This document shows, piece after piece, positions 1 through 4,778 of a DNA stretch of 5,682 nucleotides (positions within the stretch are counted from its first letter, which is position 1; every line of letters starts with the position of its first letter). Source of the stretch: Candidatus Bipolaricaulota bacterium (GTDB lineage Bacteria > Bipolaricaulota > Bipolaricaulia > UBA7950 > UBA9294); NCBI GenBank assembly GCA_021163015.1, contig JAGGXO010000022.1, forward strand, positions 1 to 5,682. The letters are read 5' to 3'. Both the position numbers and the translations under genes were made by a program. The notes below the pieces were generated by a model that saw only the letters and a program-made list of their open reading frames with translations, was not told the DNA's origin and searched no databases.

Positions 1-145
1 CGCTCGCTGGCAGTGTCAGGAATCCGTCCTCATCGCTAAAGGTGCGGTCGACACCGACCAGCGTTCCCCCGCCGATCAGAAGAGCAATACCGACAAGCAG
101 AATCAGACTTCCCAGAACCAGTGAAACGATCCTTCCCGTTTTCAT
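1..145 (-). CDS. small membrane-anchored protein, N-terminal fragment
   Basis: The reading frame starts at ATG 145-143 and is open for 48 codons to the left edge, so the C-terminus is missing. It begins MKTGRIVSLVLGSL and continues with one strongly hydrophobic, glycine-rich stretch (about residues 6-31), followed by a charged segment with the residues DEDGFLTLP. The hydrophobic stretch reads as an uncleaved signal anchor or a single membrane helix, with the charged part probably outside the membrane. The layout (basic start, GxxLLLxGxxLLxGGG-like helix, then a DGF/Y-L/F-T motif) resembles a family of uncharacterised bacterial membrane proteins I recall from Actinobacteria and Chloroflexi. 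That family assignment is memory-based and no function is known to me. A strong ribosome binding site (GAGGAGGGG) precedes the ATG and decides the start. A candidate promoter lies about 55-85 bases upstream. A forward frame over the same bases is a shadow. Confidence 0.72.
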   Translation of the reverse strand, partial: MKTGRIVSLVLGSLILLVGIALLIGGGTLVGVDRTFSDEDGFLTLPAS

Positions 146-151
146 TTCTCA

Positions 152-160
152 CCCCTCCTC
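152..160 (-). promoter_or_regulatory. ribosome binding site of the left-edge membrane protein
   Basis: On the minus strand this reads GAGGAGGGG, purine-rich and complementary to the 16S rRNA tail, six bases before ATG 145-143. It supports the start of a gene that is otherwise visible for only 48 codons. Confidence 0.7.
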
Positions 161-199
161 GGAGTTATCGGGCAACGCAGTCGCTCAACCCGATCATGC

Positions 200-229
200 A
201 CTGTACTCCGCCTCTGGGGAGCGTGGCAA
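200..229 (-). promoter_or_regulatory. candidate sigma70-like promoter for the left-edge membrane protein
   Basis: On the minus strand a TTGCCA element (229-224; 5 of 6 matches to TTGACA) is followed after 18 bases by TACAGT (205-200; 4 of 6 matches to TATAAT). Transcription would begin near 193, giving a leader of about 50 bases before ATG 145. Spacing and position are reasonable, but the -10 match is modest and such matches also occur by chance. Confidence 0.38.
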
Positions 230-683
230 ACAATCAAGAACATGGGTGAGATGATTTTCCCTGCTGGGATGGCACAGCTGCTGGTTGAGGCTCTGCTATA
301 GGTGATGTTGCCGTAGGAATACTAAGTGCAATCATCGCAGGATTGCTGTGATCGCTTTGCCTGGTGTGGTGACGGACCTCCGAAACAGGAGAAGGGGCAA
401 CGAATACAGGGAGAGTCGAGGGACGAATACCCAGTCTTCTGCGTGTTCCCTCTTCGGCCCTGCGCAGATTTCCACCGTTATCTGCGCGCCTCCGTCGAGC
501 AGAGTTGCCAAGGCAAGAACACTAGATGACGCTGTGGAGAGTTGGAGGCTGTGCCTAGAATGCCTTTGGTAGTTGTATCATGGTGATCGGTGATCATGTC
601 TGGCGATCGCGAGGATCTTGAATGGCCTGTCGGAGGCGTTTTGCGTTGTTCTACATCCTGGATCTGGGCCTGCTGGCTCCCTA

Positions 684-694
684 GGAGGACTGAT
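684..694 (+). repeat. GGAGGACTGA repeat, copy 1
   Basis: GGAGGACTGAT here is identical over 11 bases to 2552-2562 and over 10 bases to 1769-1778. This copy lies in the dehydrogenase upstream region, 36 bases before a second shared 11-mer (GTGAGGCGGGT, 720-730, also at 2532-2542). Confidence 0.4.
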
Positions 695-706
695 CCTGCT
701 TGTGGA

Positions 707-736
707 TTGGACCCAACCGGTGAGGCGGGTCATAAT
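707..736 (+). promoter_or_regulatory. candidate sigma70-like promoter for the alcohol dehydrogenase-like gene
   Basis: TTGGAC (707-712) and CATAAT (731-736; 5 of 6 matches to TATAAT) are separated by 18 bases. Transcription would start near 743, leaving a 5' leader of about 55 bases before ATG 798. The -10 is good, but the -35 matches TTGACA at only 3 of 6 positions. Confidence 0.4.
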
Positions 737-783
737 GGGGATTCGTGAGTTTCCATCGATCGGCAAGGGCCAAGATGCAACTA

Positions 784-791
784 GTGAGGTG
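784..791 (+). promoter_or_regulatory. ribosome binding site deciding the start of the dehydrogenase gene
   Basis: GTGAGGTG ends six bases before ATG 798 and is a good match to the anti-Shine-Dalgarno sequence. The alternative ATG at 831, which aligns better with the family N-terminus, has no such site. The upstream start is therefore preferred. Confidence 0.65.
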
Positions 792-797
792 TGAAGC

Positions 798-1778
798 ATG
801 AGCAAGAACCGGATACCCGCTGCAGCGACGATGAATGCGGTTATCTGTCGCAGGTATGGACCGCCCGAGGTCCTACAGCTTGCGAAGGTCCCGAAGCCGT
901 CCCCGAAACCTGATGAAGTGTGCGTACGCATCCACGCAAGTGCAGTCACAGCAAGCGACATCTTCATCCGATCGGCACTCGTGTTGCCCCGACTCCAGGT
1001 TCCATTCCGTCTGATGATGGGAATCACCAAGCCACGGCATCCTGTTGTAGGTCTCGTCTTTTCCGGCGTTGTGGACGAAGTGGGCGAGAAGACTTCGCGG
1101 TTCAAGCCTGGCGATGAGGTGTACGGGATGACTGGGTTTCGCCTCGGCGCATACGCCGAGTATCGGTGCATGAGGGAGACGGACTCTCCGTGGCATGGGT
1201 GCCTGGCGCTCAAGCCCGAGAGTCTTACGCACGAGGAGTCGACTGCAGCCGCATACGGCGGGCTGCTGGCACTCCAGTATGTCGAGAAAGGGAACATTCA
1301 GACCGGCGACAACATCCTCATTTACGGAGCGTCGGGGACGTCAGGCACGATCGCCGTGCAATACGCAAAGCATCTCGGCGCGATTGTGACTGGCGTGTGT
1401 AGCACGAAGAACATCGGCTTGGTGAGGTCTCTTGATGCAGATCAGGTGATCGACTATACACGGACTGATGCGCCGCCGGAGGGAGAGCGCTACGACTTCG
1501 TCCTGGATTCGGTTGGCGGGCTCAAGACGTCGAAGCTGAAGAGGGCGTGCACGGAAGCGCTCACGCCGCAAGGGAGTTACGTTTCGATTGATGATGGCAA
1601 TTTGCAGTTGAGTTCCGAACGGATGGCGCGACTCAGAGAGCTTATCGAAGCGGGGACGATCACGGCCATCCTTGGCCGCACGTATTCGCTTGGCGACATC
1701 GTCGAGGCCCATCGGTTCGTCGAAGGCGGACACAAAGTCGGGGGTGTGGCTGTGACGATCCCCCATGCGGAGGACTGA
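798..1778 (+). CDS. NAD(P)-dependent alcohol dehydrogenase / quinone oxidoreductase-like protein (MDR superfamily)
   Basis: This 326-residue cytosolic protein belongs to the zinc-less branch of the medium-chain dehydrogenase/reductases. These enzymes transfer hydride from NAD(P)H to quinones, enones or similar carbonyls; the substrate cannot be read here. The N-terminal GroES-like catalytic domain spans about residues 12-140, with YGPPEVLQL (20-28) and the hallmark G-x-V then RFKPGDEVYG (101-110). The Rossmann domain has the nucleotide loop YGASGTSG (176-183), then QVIDY (216-220) and VLDSVGG (235-241). A C-terminal segment at 297-321 (SLGDIVEAHRFVEGGHKVGG) is typical of the family. The zinc-ligand GHE motif of classical alcohol dehydrogenases is absent. 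Start 798 is chosen from its ribosome binding site; it gives an 11-residue extension relative to the family start at Met12 (ATG 831). Length fits the shorter subfamily, which lacks about 45 residues before the last strand. It stands alone, with the next gene convergent. Family assignment is secure; the substrate is unknown. Confidence 0.93.
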   Translation: MSKNRIPAAATMNAVICRRYGPPEVLQLAKVPKPSPKPDEVCVRIHASAVTASDIFIRSALVLPRLQVPFRLMMGITKPRHPVVGLVFSGVVDEVGEKTSRFKPGDEVYGMTGFRLGAYAEYRCMRETDSPWHGCLALKPESLTHEESTAAAYGGLLALQYVEKGNIQTGDNILIYGASGTSGTIAVQYAKHLGAIVTGVCSTKNIGLVRSLDADQVIDYTRTDAPPEGERYDFVLDSVGGLKTSKLKRACTEALTPQGSYVSIDDGNLQLSSERMARLRELIEAGTITAILGRTYSLGDIVEAHRFVEGGHKVGGVAVTIPHAED

Positions 1779-1783
1779 CTCCC

Positions 1784-1801
1784 GGCCCCGTAGGTCGGGC
1801 C
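1784..1801 (+). terminator. weak candidate hairpin after the dehydrogenase gene
   Basis: GGCCC and GGGCC can pair around an 8-base loop starting six bases after the stop codon. The stem is short and only CTATCATACT follows, not a T-run. This is at best a weak or factor-assisted terminator in the 224-base gap between two convergent genes. Confidence 0.22.
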
Positions 1802-2002
1802 TATCATACTGTCAAGACGACATGGACTGACTCAGCCGGGCAGGCAGGTCGACGTGTGAACACCGGGATCCTCGAAGATCGTTACAGCAACGGAGGTTGG
1901 AGCCTATACGCCTGTGAGAAGAACCTTCGTTCTGTCCACATTCCGGCAGTATGGAGCCTGGGGACTGGATTTTGAATGCACCCGCCGGACATTTCAGGGC
2001 GC

Positions 2003-2491
2003 TCAGGTTTTGCGAACCATTGTGAATGCGTCTCCTCGGTCGAAATGCTCCTGGAAGCCCAGTTCGCGATACAGCTTCAGTGCTCGGTTGTCTTTCGAGA
2101 CACTGAGACTGATCTGAGCAATGGACTGCTTCGATGCACGATCCATCAGCCAGGCAATCATCCTTCTTCCGATCCCTCGATTCCGATAATCACAGTGAAC
2201 TGCAATGGCTAGCACTGGAGTATTCCCGTTTATGTATCCACTGCTGGAGTCGTCTTCCGTCCAGAATCGATACCACGCTGCTCCAACCCTAGTCGAACCA
2301 ACTATGGCAACAACCGCTGTATCTCCATCGCGTTCTCCCCAATCGGCAAGTTCCTTCTTGACTCCTGGGAATGCGAGTCCCTCTTCAAACGACGGTCTGT
2401 CCGCATTTGCGCGCCAGAAGACGCCTTCATACAGCATCTCACGCAAGAACCGGAGATCAGAGCGCTGGGCCCCTCTTAGATAGATTCTCAT
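2003..2491 (-). CDS. GNAT-family N-acetyltransferase
   Basis: This 162-residue protein has a complete GNAT fold, which transfers acetyl from acetyl-CoA to an amine substrate (small molecule, peptide or protein N-terminus). The acceptor is unknown. In order: beta1 MRIYLRGA, helix 1 with LREMLYEGVFW (residues 16-26), WGERDGD (51-57), VGAAWYRFW (69-77), beta4 LAIAV (94-98), the acetyl-CoA pyrophosphate loop R-N-R-G-I-G-R (103-109; motif A), beta5 SLSVS (128-132), and DNRALKLYRELGF (134-146; motif B). The LYE-VFW and GAAWYR signatures match a GNAT subfamily I recognise from many soil bacteria. Three starts are possible: GTG 2527 (174 aa), ATG 2500 and ATG 2491. None has a Shine-Dalgarno site. ATG 2491 is preferred because the family begins there and a promoter directly upstream would place +1 at or next to it. 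The gene is convergent with the dehydrogenase and divergent from the Rrf2 remnant. Confidence 0.9.
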   Translation of the reverse strand: MRIYLRGAQRSDLRFLREMLYEGVFWRANADRPSFEEGLAFPGVKKELADWGERDGDTAVVAIVGSTRVGAAWYRFWTEDDSSSGYINGNTPVLAIAVHCDYRNRGIGRRMIAWLMDRASKQSIAQISLSVSKDNRALKLYRELGFQEHFDRGDAFTMVRKT

Positions 2492-2498
2492 CCTGTTC

Positions 2499-2527
2499 AT
2501 TGTATCGCGATCGGTGCGGTCTGACAC
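2499..2527 (-). promoter_or_regulatory. candidate promoter of the GNAT gene, implying a leaderless mRNA
   Basis: On the minus strand TACAAT (2504-2499; 5 of 6 matches to TATAAT) lies 17 bases after GTGTCA (2527-2522; 4 of 6 matches to TTGACA). The expected transcription start is about 2492, within a base or two of ATG 2491. If this promoter is used, the mRNA has essentially no 5' leader. That would explain why this gene has no ribosome binding site while the other genes in the window do. Confidence 0.42.
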
Positions 2528-2531
2528 TTGC

Positions 2532-2562
2532 GTGAGGCGGGTTTGGAGCCTGGAGGACTGAT
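2532..2562 (+). repeat. paired short repeats GTGAGGCGGGT and GGAGGACTGAT upstream of the GNAT gene
   Basis: GTGAGGCGGGT (2532-2542) and GGAGGACTGAT (2552-2562) both recur upstream of the dehydrogenase gene (720-730 and 684-694) but in the opposite order. Between and across them, TGGAGCCTGG followed by GGACTG (2544-2560) also resembles 1952-1967 on the far side of the GNAT gene. Function is unknown, and pairs of 11-mers are not rare by chance. Confidence 0.35.
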
Positions 2563-2573
2563 TGTAGAACTCG

Positions 2574-2627
2574 AATACTGGCCGCCGCTTGGTAGGCTCC
2601 GTTAGGAGGAGGTCGAAAGCCAGTATT
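2574..2627. repeat. 9-bp inverted repeat enclosing a small hairpin
   Basis: AATACTGGC (2574-2582) and GCCAGTATT (2619-2627) are exact inverted repeats separated by 36 bases. Inside the loop CTCC (2597-2600) can pair with GGAG (2605-2608) around GTTA. The element lies in the gap between the divergent GNAT gene and the Rrf2 remnant. It could be a folded RNA leader, a protein site or a tiny mobile remnant. By rough count about one exact 9-bp inverted repeat at this spacing is expected by chance in a window this size, so the call is tentative. Confidence 0.4.
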
Positions 2628-2688
2628 TAAGCACACTTTCCTGCAAATCGTGGTGGTCCATTCTTGGCTTCAGGGGCCTCTGTAACGA

Positions 2689-2710
2689 TGATACGTTGAT
2701 CGATGTATCA
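2689..2710 (+). promoter_or_regulatory. palindromic operator candidate in front of the Rrf2 gene remnant
   Basis: TGATAC (2689-2694) and GTATCA (2705-2710) are perfect inverted half-sites. The ten bases between them add three more pairs, so 9 of 11 positions are symmetric about 2699/2700. The palindrome abuts the AGGAAGGTG ribosome binding site at 2711-2719. Rrf2 proteins bind as dimers to symmetric sites of about this size and often repress their own genes, so autoregulation is the natural reading. The position makes it far more notable than a random palindrome elsewhere. Confidence 0.55.
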
Positions 2711-2725
2711 AGGAAGGTGCTCGCG

Positions 2726-3172
2726 ATGCTGATGAGTCGGACAAGTAGGCTGGTTGTGGAGGTACTCGTTGAGCTGACGGGGCATGGATCGCAAGAGTGG
2801 ATGAATGCCGCGGAGTTAGATGGGCGAATCGATGCTGAAGTACCGTTTCTGAAACAGGTGCCAAATCGACTGAGAAGAGCTGGCCTCGTTCGAGCGAGAT
2901 CGGGGAGAAGTGGCGGATGCCAGCTTGCGCGCAACTCACAAACGCTGTCCTTGAGCCGCTGCCCAATCCATTGATGGACGTGATGTCAGGCAACAGTGCC
3001 TCTTCGATTCATCGTCTTGTGATGGATCCAGAGACTGCCGGCTCTCACGAAGCTGGCGTCCCATGCGGGATAGCCCCTCTCCTTCCTTGACACTGGGACC
3101 ATCTACAGCATCGCAGAGAGAAGTTGCTCCAGGGTAGATAGGTTCGAGCTTTCGGAACTGAATCAGTCCTGA
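2726..3172 (+). pseudogene. Rrf2-family transcriptional regulator, frameshifted remnant
   Basis: Frame 1 starts at ATG 2726 (AGGAAGGTG six bases upstream) and gives a winged helix-turn-helix of the Rrf2 type: SRTSRLVVEVLVEL, AAELDGRIDAEVPFLKQV (residues 28-45), NRLRRAGLVRARSG, then the wing and LAR to about residue 70. It ends at TGA 2972. The C-terminal part continues in another frame from about 2968: LMDVMSG, IHRLVMDPET and CGIAPLLP, a stop at 3088, then HWDHLQHRREKLLQG in the same frame. The original frame returns for VDRFELSELNQS to TGA 3172. These pieces match the order of the family's dimerisation and tail segments. The span is 447 bases, exactly 149 codons and a normal Rrf2 length, so two compensating indels plus at least one nonsense change fit best. 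Decay also shows as a proline in the recognition helix (QVPNRL, usually Leu) and Cys/Gln where GGYRLAR is expected. The 82-residue product may still be made but would lack the dimerisation helix. Sequencing error is an alternative for the indels. Confidence 0.68.
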
Positions 3173-3383
3173 CCTTCACCCCTGCCCTGAAGCAGGATCG
3201 ATTCTTGTAGGGAGCGGCAGGACTGCTTCTCAAGCCAGAGGTGTATTTCGCATCAAGAGCGATCTATCGGTGTGAGTTCTTGTAATATGTTGTTTCGCGT
3301 TGAATCTGATAGGTCACTGAGAAAACGCCCTGTGTCGTGAACTGACTGGAAAGTGCACTAATGTCATTCCAAACGACGAATAG

Positions 3384-4415
3384 CTATCCTCCATACCCCA
3401 GAGGCCTTTCGATGCGCACGGGGAAAAAGAACCGATTGTTATCCTCTCTTACCTCATCAACCTTGTTTAGCGGATCAACGATAGCAACGATGTAGAAGAG
3501 CCTCGATCCTGTTGTCCATTCCAACCCTGGATACTCTCGCGGGAGGTTGATGACTTGGCCTCCTAGGTACAAAGCCAACATGTACCCAATCTCTTCTTCA
3601 CGGGGGAGATCATCTGTCTGGCTGATCCTCCCTATTAGCATGTCCTCTTGGTAGTACCAGTACGAGGACGGAATGGGTTTCTCTAAGACCGCACCCCAGG
3701 GAGTGACTACTACAGTCGCGTTGGCTGGAACAACTTCGTCACTGGAGAGAATGAAATCAATGGTGTAACCATCCAATGGCCAATCCTTGGTCCCTTTGGC
3801 CAATCCTCTACCGGAATTCGCAATACGGACATCAATGCGCTGATCAAGATGCCATCCTGGAGTCAACGCGTAAGAGCCAGAAGATACATTCAGATTAACC
3901 ACCTCCAGATCTGGCGCAGTGGCTCTTCCACAAGGTCGGTAGTAGACCATCGTCTCATTGTTCCTCTCATTACGCTCGCGGACTCGATCACTGGAGTCGG
4001 CGACTACTTTGACTGTCGTGGGACCTTCAAGGATGACGCTGGTCACATAGCTAGATGTGCCGCCAGGTAGATGAATACCACCGGCTGTCCAAGAAGTGGC
4101 GTCAGCAAGGTAGACTTCCCCTAGGAGAACATCAACTCCGCCTTCAATTAGGAACACTTGAGCCATCGGCTGCAACTCGAGTTCCCATCCGGTGGGTAGT
4201 GGACCCAGGCCGTTGTTCTTAACAGTGAAAGTAACGGTACCCGTAGAGTCGGAACACAAGATCTCGGTGATCTCTAGGTCTGGAAGCAATGTAAAACGCA
4301 TTATGGGAAGCGGGATACGGATAGGCGGCTTGATCTGATTCTGCCCAGTCGCGGTAGTTCCTATCGCGAGGGAAAGTATCATCGAAACCACCAGAAGGAG
4401 CGGAAGTTTCTTCAT
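3384..4415 (-). CDS. secreted protein with two CARDB (cell-adhesion-related) domains
   Basis: This 343-residue protein has a clear Sec signal peptide: MKKL, a hydrophobic core (about 5-19), and likely cleavage near Ala22 to Gly24. There is no lipobox cysteine. The mature part holds two beta-sandwich domains of the CARDB type. Domain 1 (about 45-159) opens with LPDLEIT, has VTFTVKNNGLGP (61-72), and closes with D-R-V-R-E-R-N-E-R-N-N (143-153). Domain 2 (about 167-335) opens with APDLEVV, has IDVRIANSGRG (194-204), and closes with N-K-V-D-E-V-R-E-D-N-N (317-327). CARDB domains are non-catalytic and occur in exported and surface proteins as adhesion or spacer modules. Domain 2 carries an unusually long aromatic-rich middle (about 230-305, including SYWYYQED). 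There is no C-terminal anchor or sorting signal, so release or non-covalent attachment is likely. The start at 4415 is fixed by a perfect AGGAGGTG; an open extension back to 4715 has no such site. It is divergent from the secreted propeller gene. Ligand unknown. Confidence 0.88.
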   Translation of the reverse strand: MKKLPLLLVVSMILSLAIGTTATGQNQIKPPIRIPLPIMRFTLLPDLEITEILCSDSTGTVTFTVKNNGLGPLPTGWELELQPMAQVFLIEGGVDVLLGEVYLADATSWTAGGIHLPGGTSSYVTSVILEGPTTVKVVADSSDRVRERNERNNETMVYYRPCGRATAPDLEVVNLNVSSGSYALTPGWHLDQRIDVRIANSGRGLAKGTKDWPLDGYTIDFILSSDEVVPANATVVVTPWGAVLEKPIPSSYWYYQEDMLIGRISQTDDLPREEEIGYMLALYLGGQVINLPREYPGLEWTTGSRLFYIVAIVDPLNKVDEVREDNNRFFFPVRIERPLGYGG

Positions 4416-4422
4416 ACTGTGA

Positions 4423-4430
4423 CACCTCCT
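4423..4430 (-). promoter_or_regulatory. ribosome binding site of the CARDB gene
   Basis: On the minus strand this is a perfect AGGAGGTG, seven bases before ATG 4415. It shows that the true N-terminus is the signal peptide and not the 100-codon open extension upstream. Confidence 0.85.
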
Positions 4431-4442
4431 TTCTCGCAAGGA

Positions 4443-4471
4443 TATACACCGGGGAAGCGTAGAGGTGTCAA
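4443..4471 (-). promoter_or_regulatory. promoter of the CARDB gene
   Basis: On the minus strand a perfect -35 TTGACA (4471-4466) is followed after 17 bases by TGTATA (4448-4443). TATATC, two bases further on with a 19-base spacer, is an alternative -10. Transcription would begin near 4436, just ahead of the ribosome binding site, giving a leader of about 20 bases. This is the best promoter in the window. Confidence 0.58.
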
Positions 4472-4767
4472 CCAGCTGTCTTCCGTGACACAGGCCGGAT
4501 CGCAGTGAGTCCTTTGTTGCAACAAGCGGAATCGATTGATGCGCGTGTTTATTGGCAGATTCAGCAGTGGGACTTCCGACCAAGGGATTTTGGTGAGGGT
4601 TCGTAGTTGAGCGGGCATTGCAGATACAGTTGAGTTTGGAGGTGATGAGGAATGGGATAGAGGTTATTACTAGGGGGGTCTGTTGCTCTTGGGTGCGACA
4701 GGCGGAGACCTCCATGGAGCTGCTATTGTATTCATTGCATCACTCTGCTACGCTGGTTGTCGTGTAG

Positions 4768-4774
4768 GGAGGTG
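4768..4774 (+). promoter_or_regulatory. ribosome binding site of the secreted propeller gene
   Basis: GGAGGTG lies four bases before ATG 4779 (six counted from GGAGG). It marks the start of a gene that would otherwise be easy to miss because it has no stop codon inside the window. Confidence 0.8.
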
Positions 4775-4778
4775 CAAC

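Larger units (their letters stand above)
146..797. other. long intergenic region with no supported gene
   Basis: This 652-base gap lies between two divergent genes. All short frames here lack a ribosome binding site and any recognisable family signature. A minus-strand frame at roughly 332-578 is open and has plausible-looking composition but no usable start codon. A forward frame at about 296-345 translates to a short hydrophobic run that ends at a stop. Both could be chance or traces of old decayed genes, and neither can be assigned. The only supportable content is the candidate promoters at each end, the GGAGGACTGAT repeat copy at 684-694, and the GTGAGGCGGGT copy at 720-730. Confidence 0.55.
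4416..4778. other. divergent intergenic region between two exported-protein genes
   Basis: This 363-base gap holds the CARDB promoter on its left side. I see no convincing promoter for the rightward gene; TTGTAT (about 4725) with TACGCT 17 bases later is only 3 of 6 at each element. It contains two perfect palindromes, TTGTTGCAACAA (4514-4525) and CTCCATGGAG (4710-4719), which could be regulator sites shared by the two genes. Perfect palindromes of this length are expected about once or more by chance in 5.7 kb. Short open frames here lack usable ribosome binding sites. Confidence 0.5.

Noticed and set aside
296..345. Short forward hydrophobic run (AIGDVAVGILSAIIAGLL)
   Set aside because: Resembles a membrane helix but ends at a stop, has no start signal and is too short to support a gene or pseudogene.
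332..578. Minus-strand open stretch of about 80 codons in the 652-base gap
   Set aside because: The translated sequence looks plausible in places, but there is no usable start codon, no ribosome binding site and no recognised family. I cannot separate it from chance or from an old remnant.
591..612. GATC-rich partial palindrome (GTGATCGGTGATCATG region)
   Set aside because: Symmetry is only partial and it is far from any start codon, so it is not distinguishable from chance.
596..748. Forward open frame from ATG 596, about 50 codons
   Set aside because: No ribosome binding site, high Trp/Cys/Arg composition and no recognisable motif; it also overlaps the candidate dehydrogenase promoter.
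578..1297. Long minus-strand open frame of 239 codons
   Set aside because: It lies mostly opposite the secure dehydrogenase gene, has no family signature, and its composition fits the antisense shadow of a GC-biased coding frame.
1341..1766. Minus-strand open frame of 141 codons
   Set aside because: Entirely antisense to the dehydrogenase C-terminal half, with no ribosome binding site or recognisable motif.
1920..1933. AGAAC-CTTC-GTTCT hairpin downstream of the GNAT gene
   Set aside because: Only five AT-rich-ended pairs with no T-run in the minus-strand direction; too weak to call a terminator.
1897..2610. Integron-type gene cassette (attC site) around the GNAT gene
   Set aside because: I looked for paired RYYYAAC and GTTRRRY core sites with an intervening imperfect palindrome. 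GTTAGGA at 2601 fails the last position and no partner is visible. No integrase is present.
4416..4715. 100-codon upstream extension of the CARDB frame
   Set aside because: The signal peptide and perfect AGGAGGTG at 4423-4430 fix the start at 4415. The extension has no ribosome binding site and crosses the best promoter in the window.
4644..4767. Small forward open frame of about 40 codons after a GGAGGTG
   Set aside because: The GGAGGTG touches the ATG directly, leaving no spacer, and the peptide has no recognisable feature.
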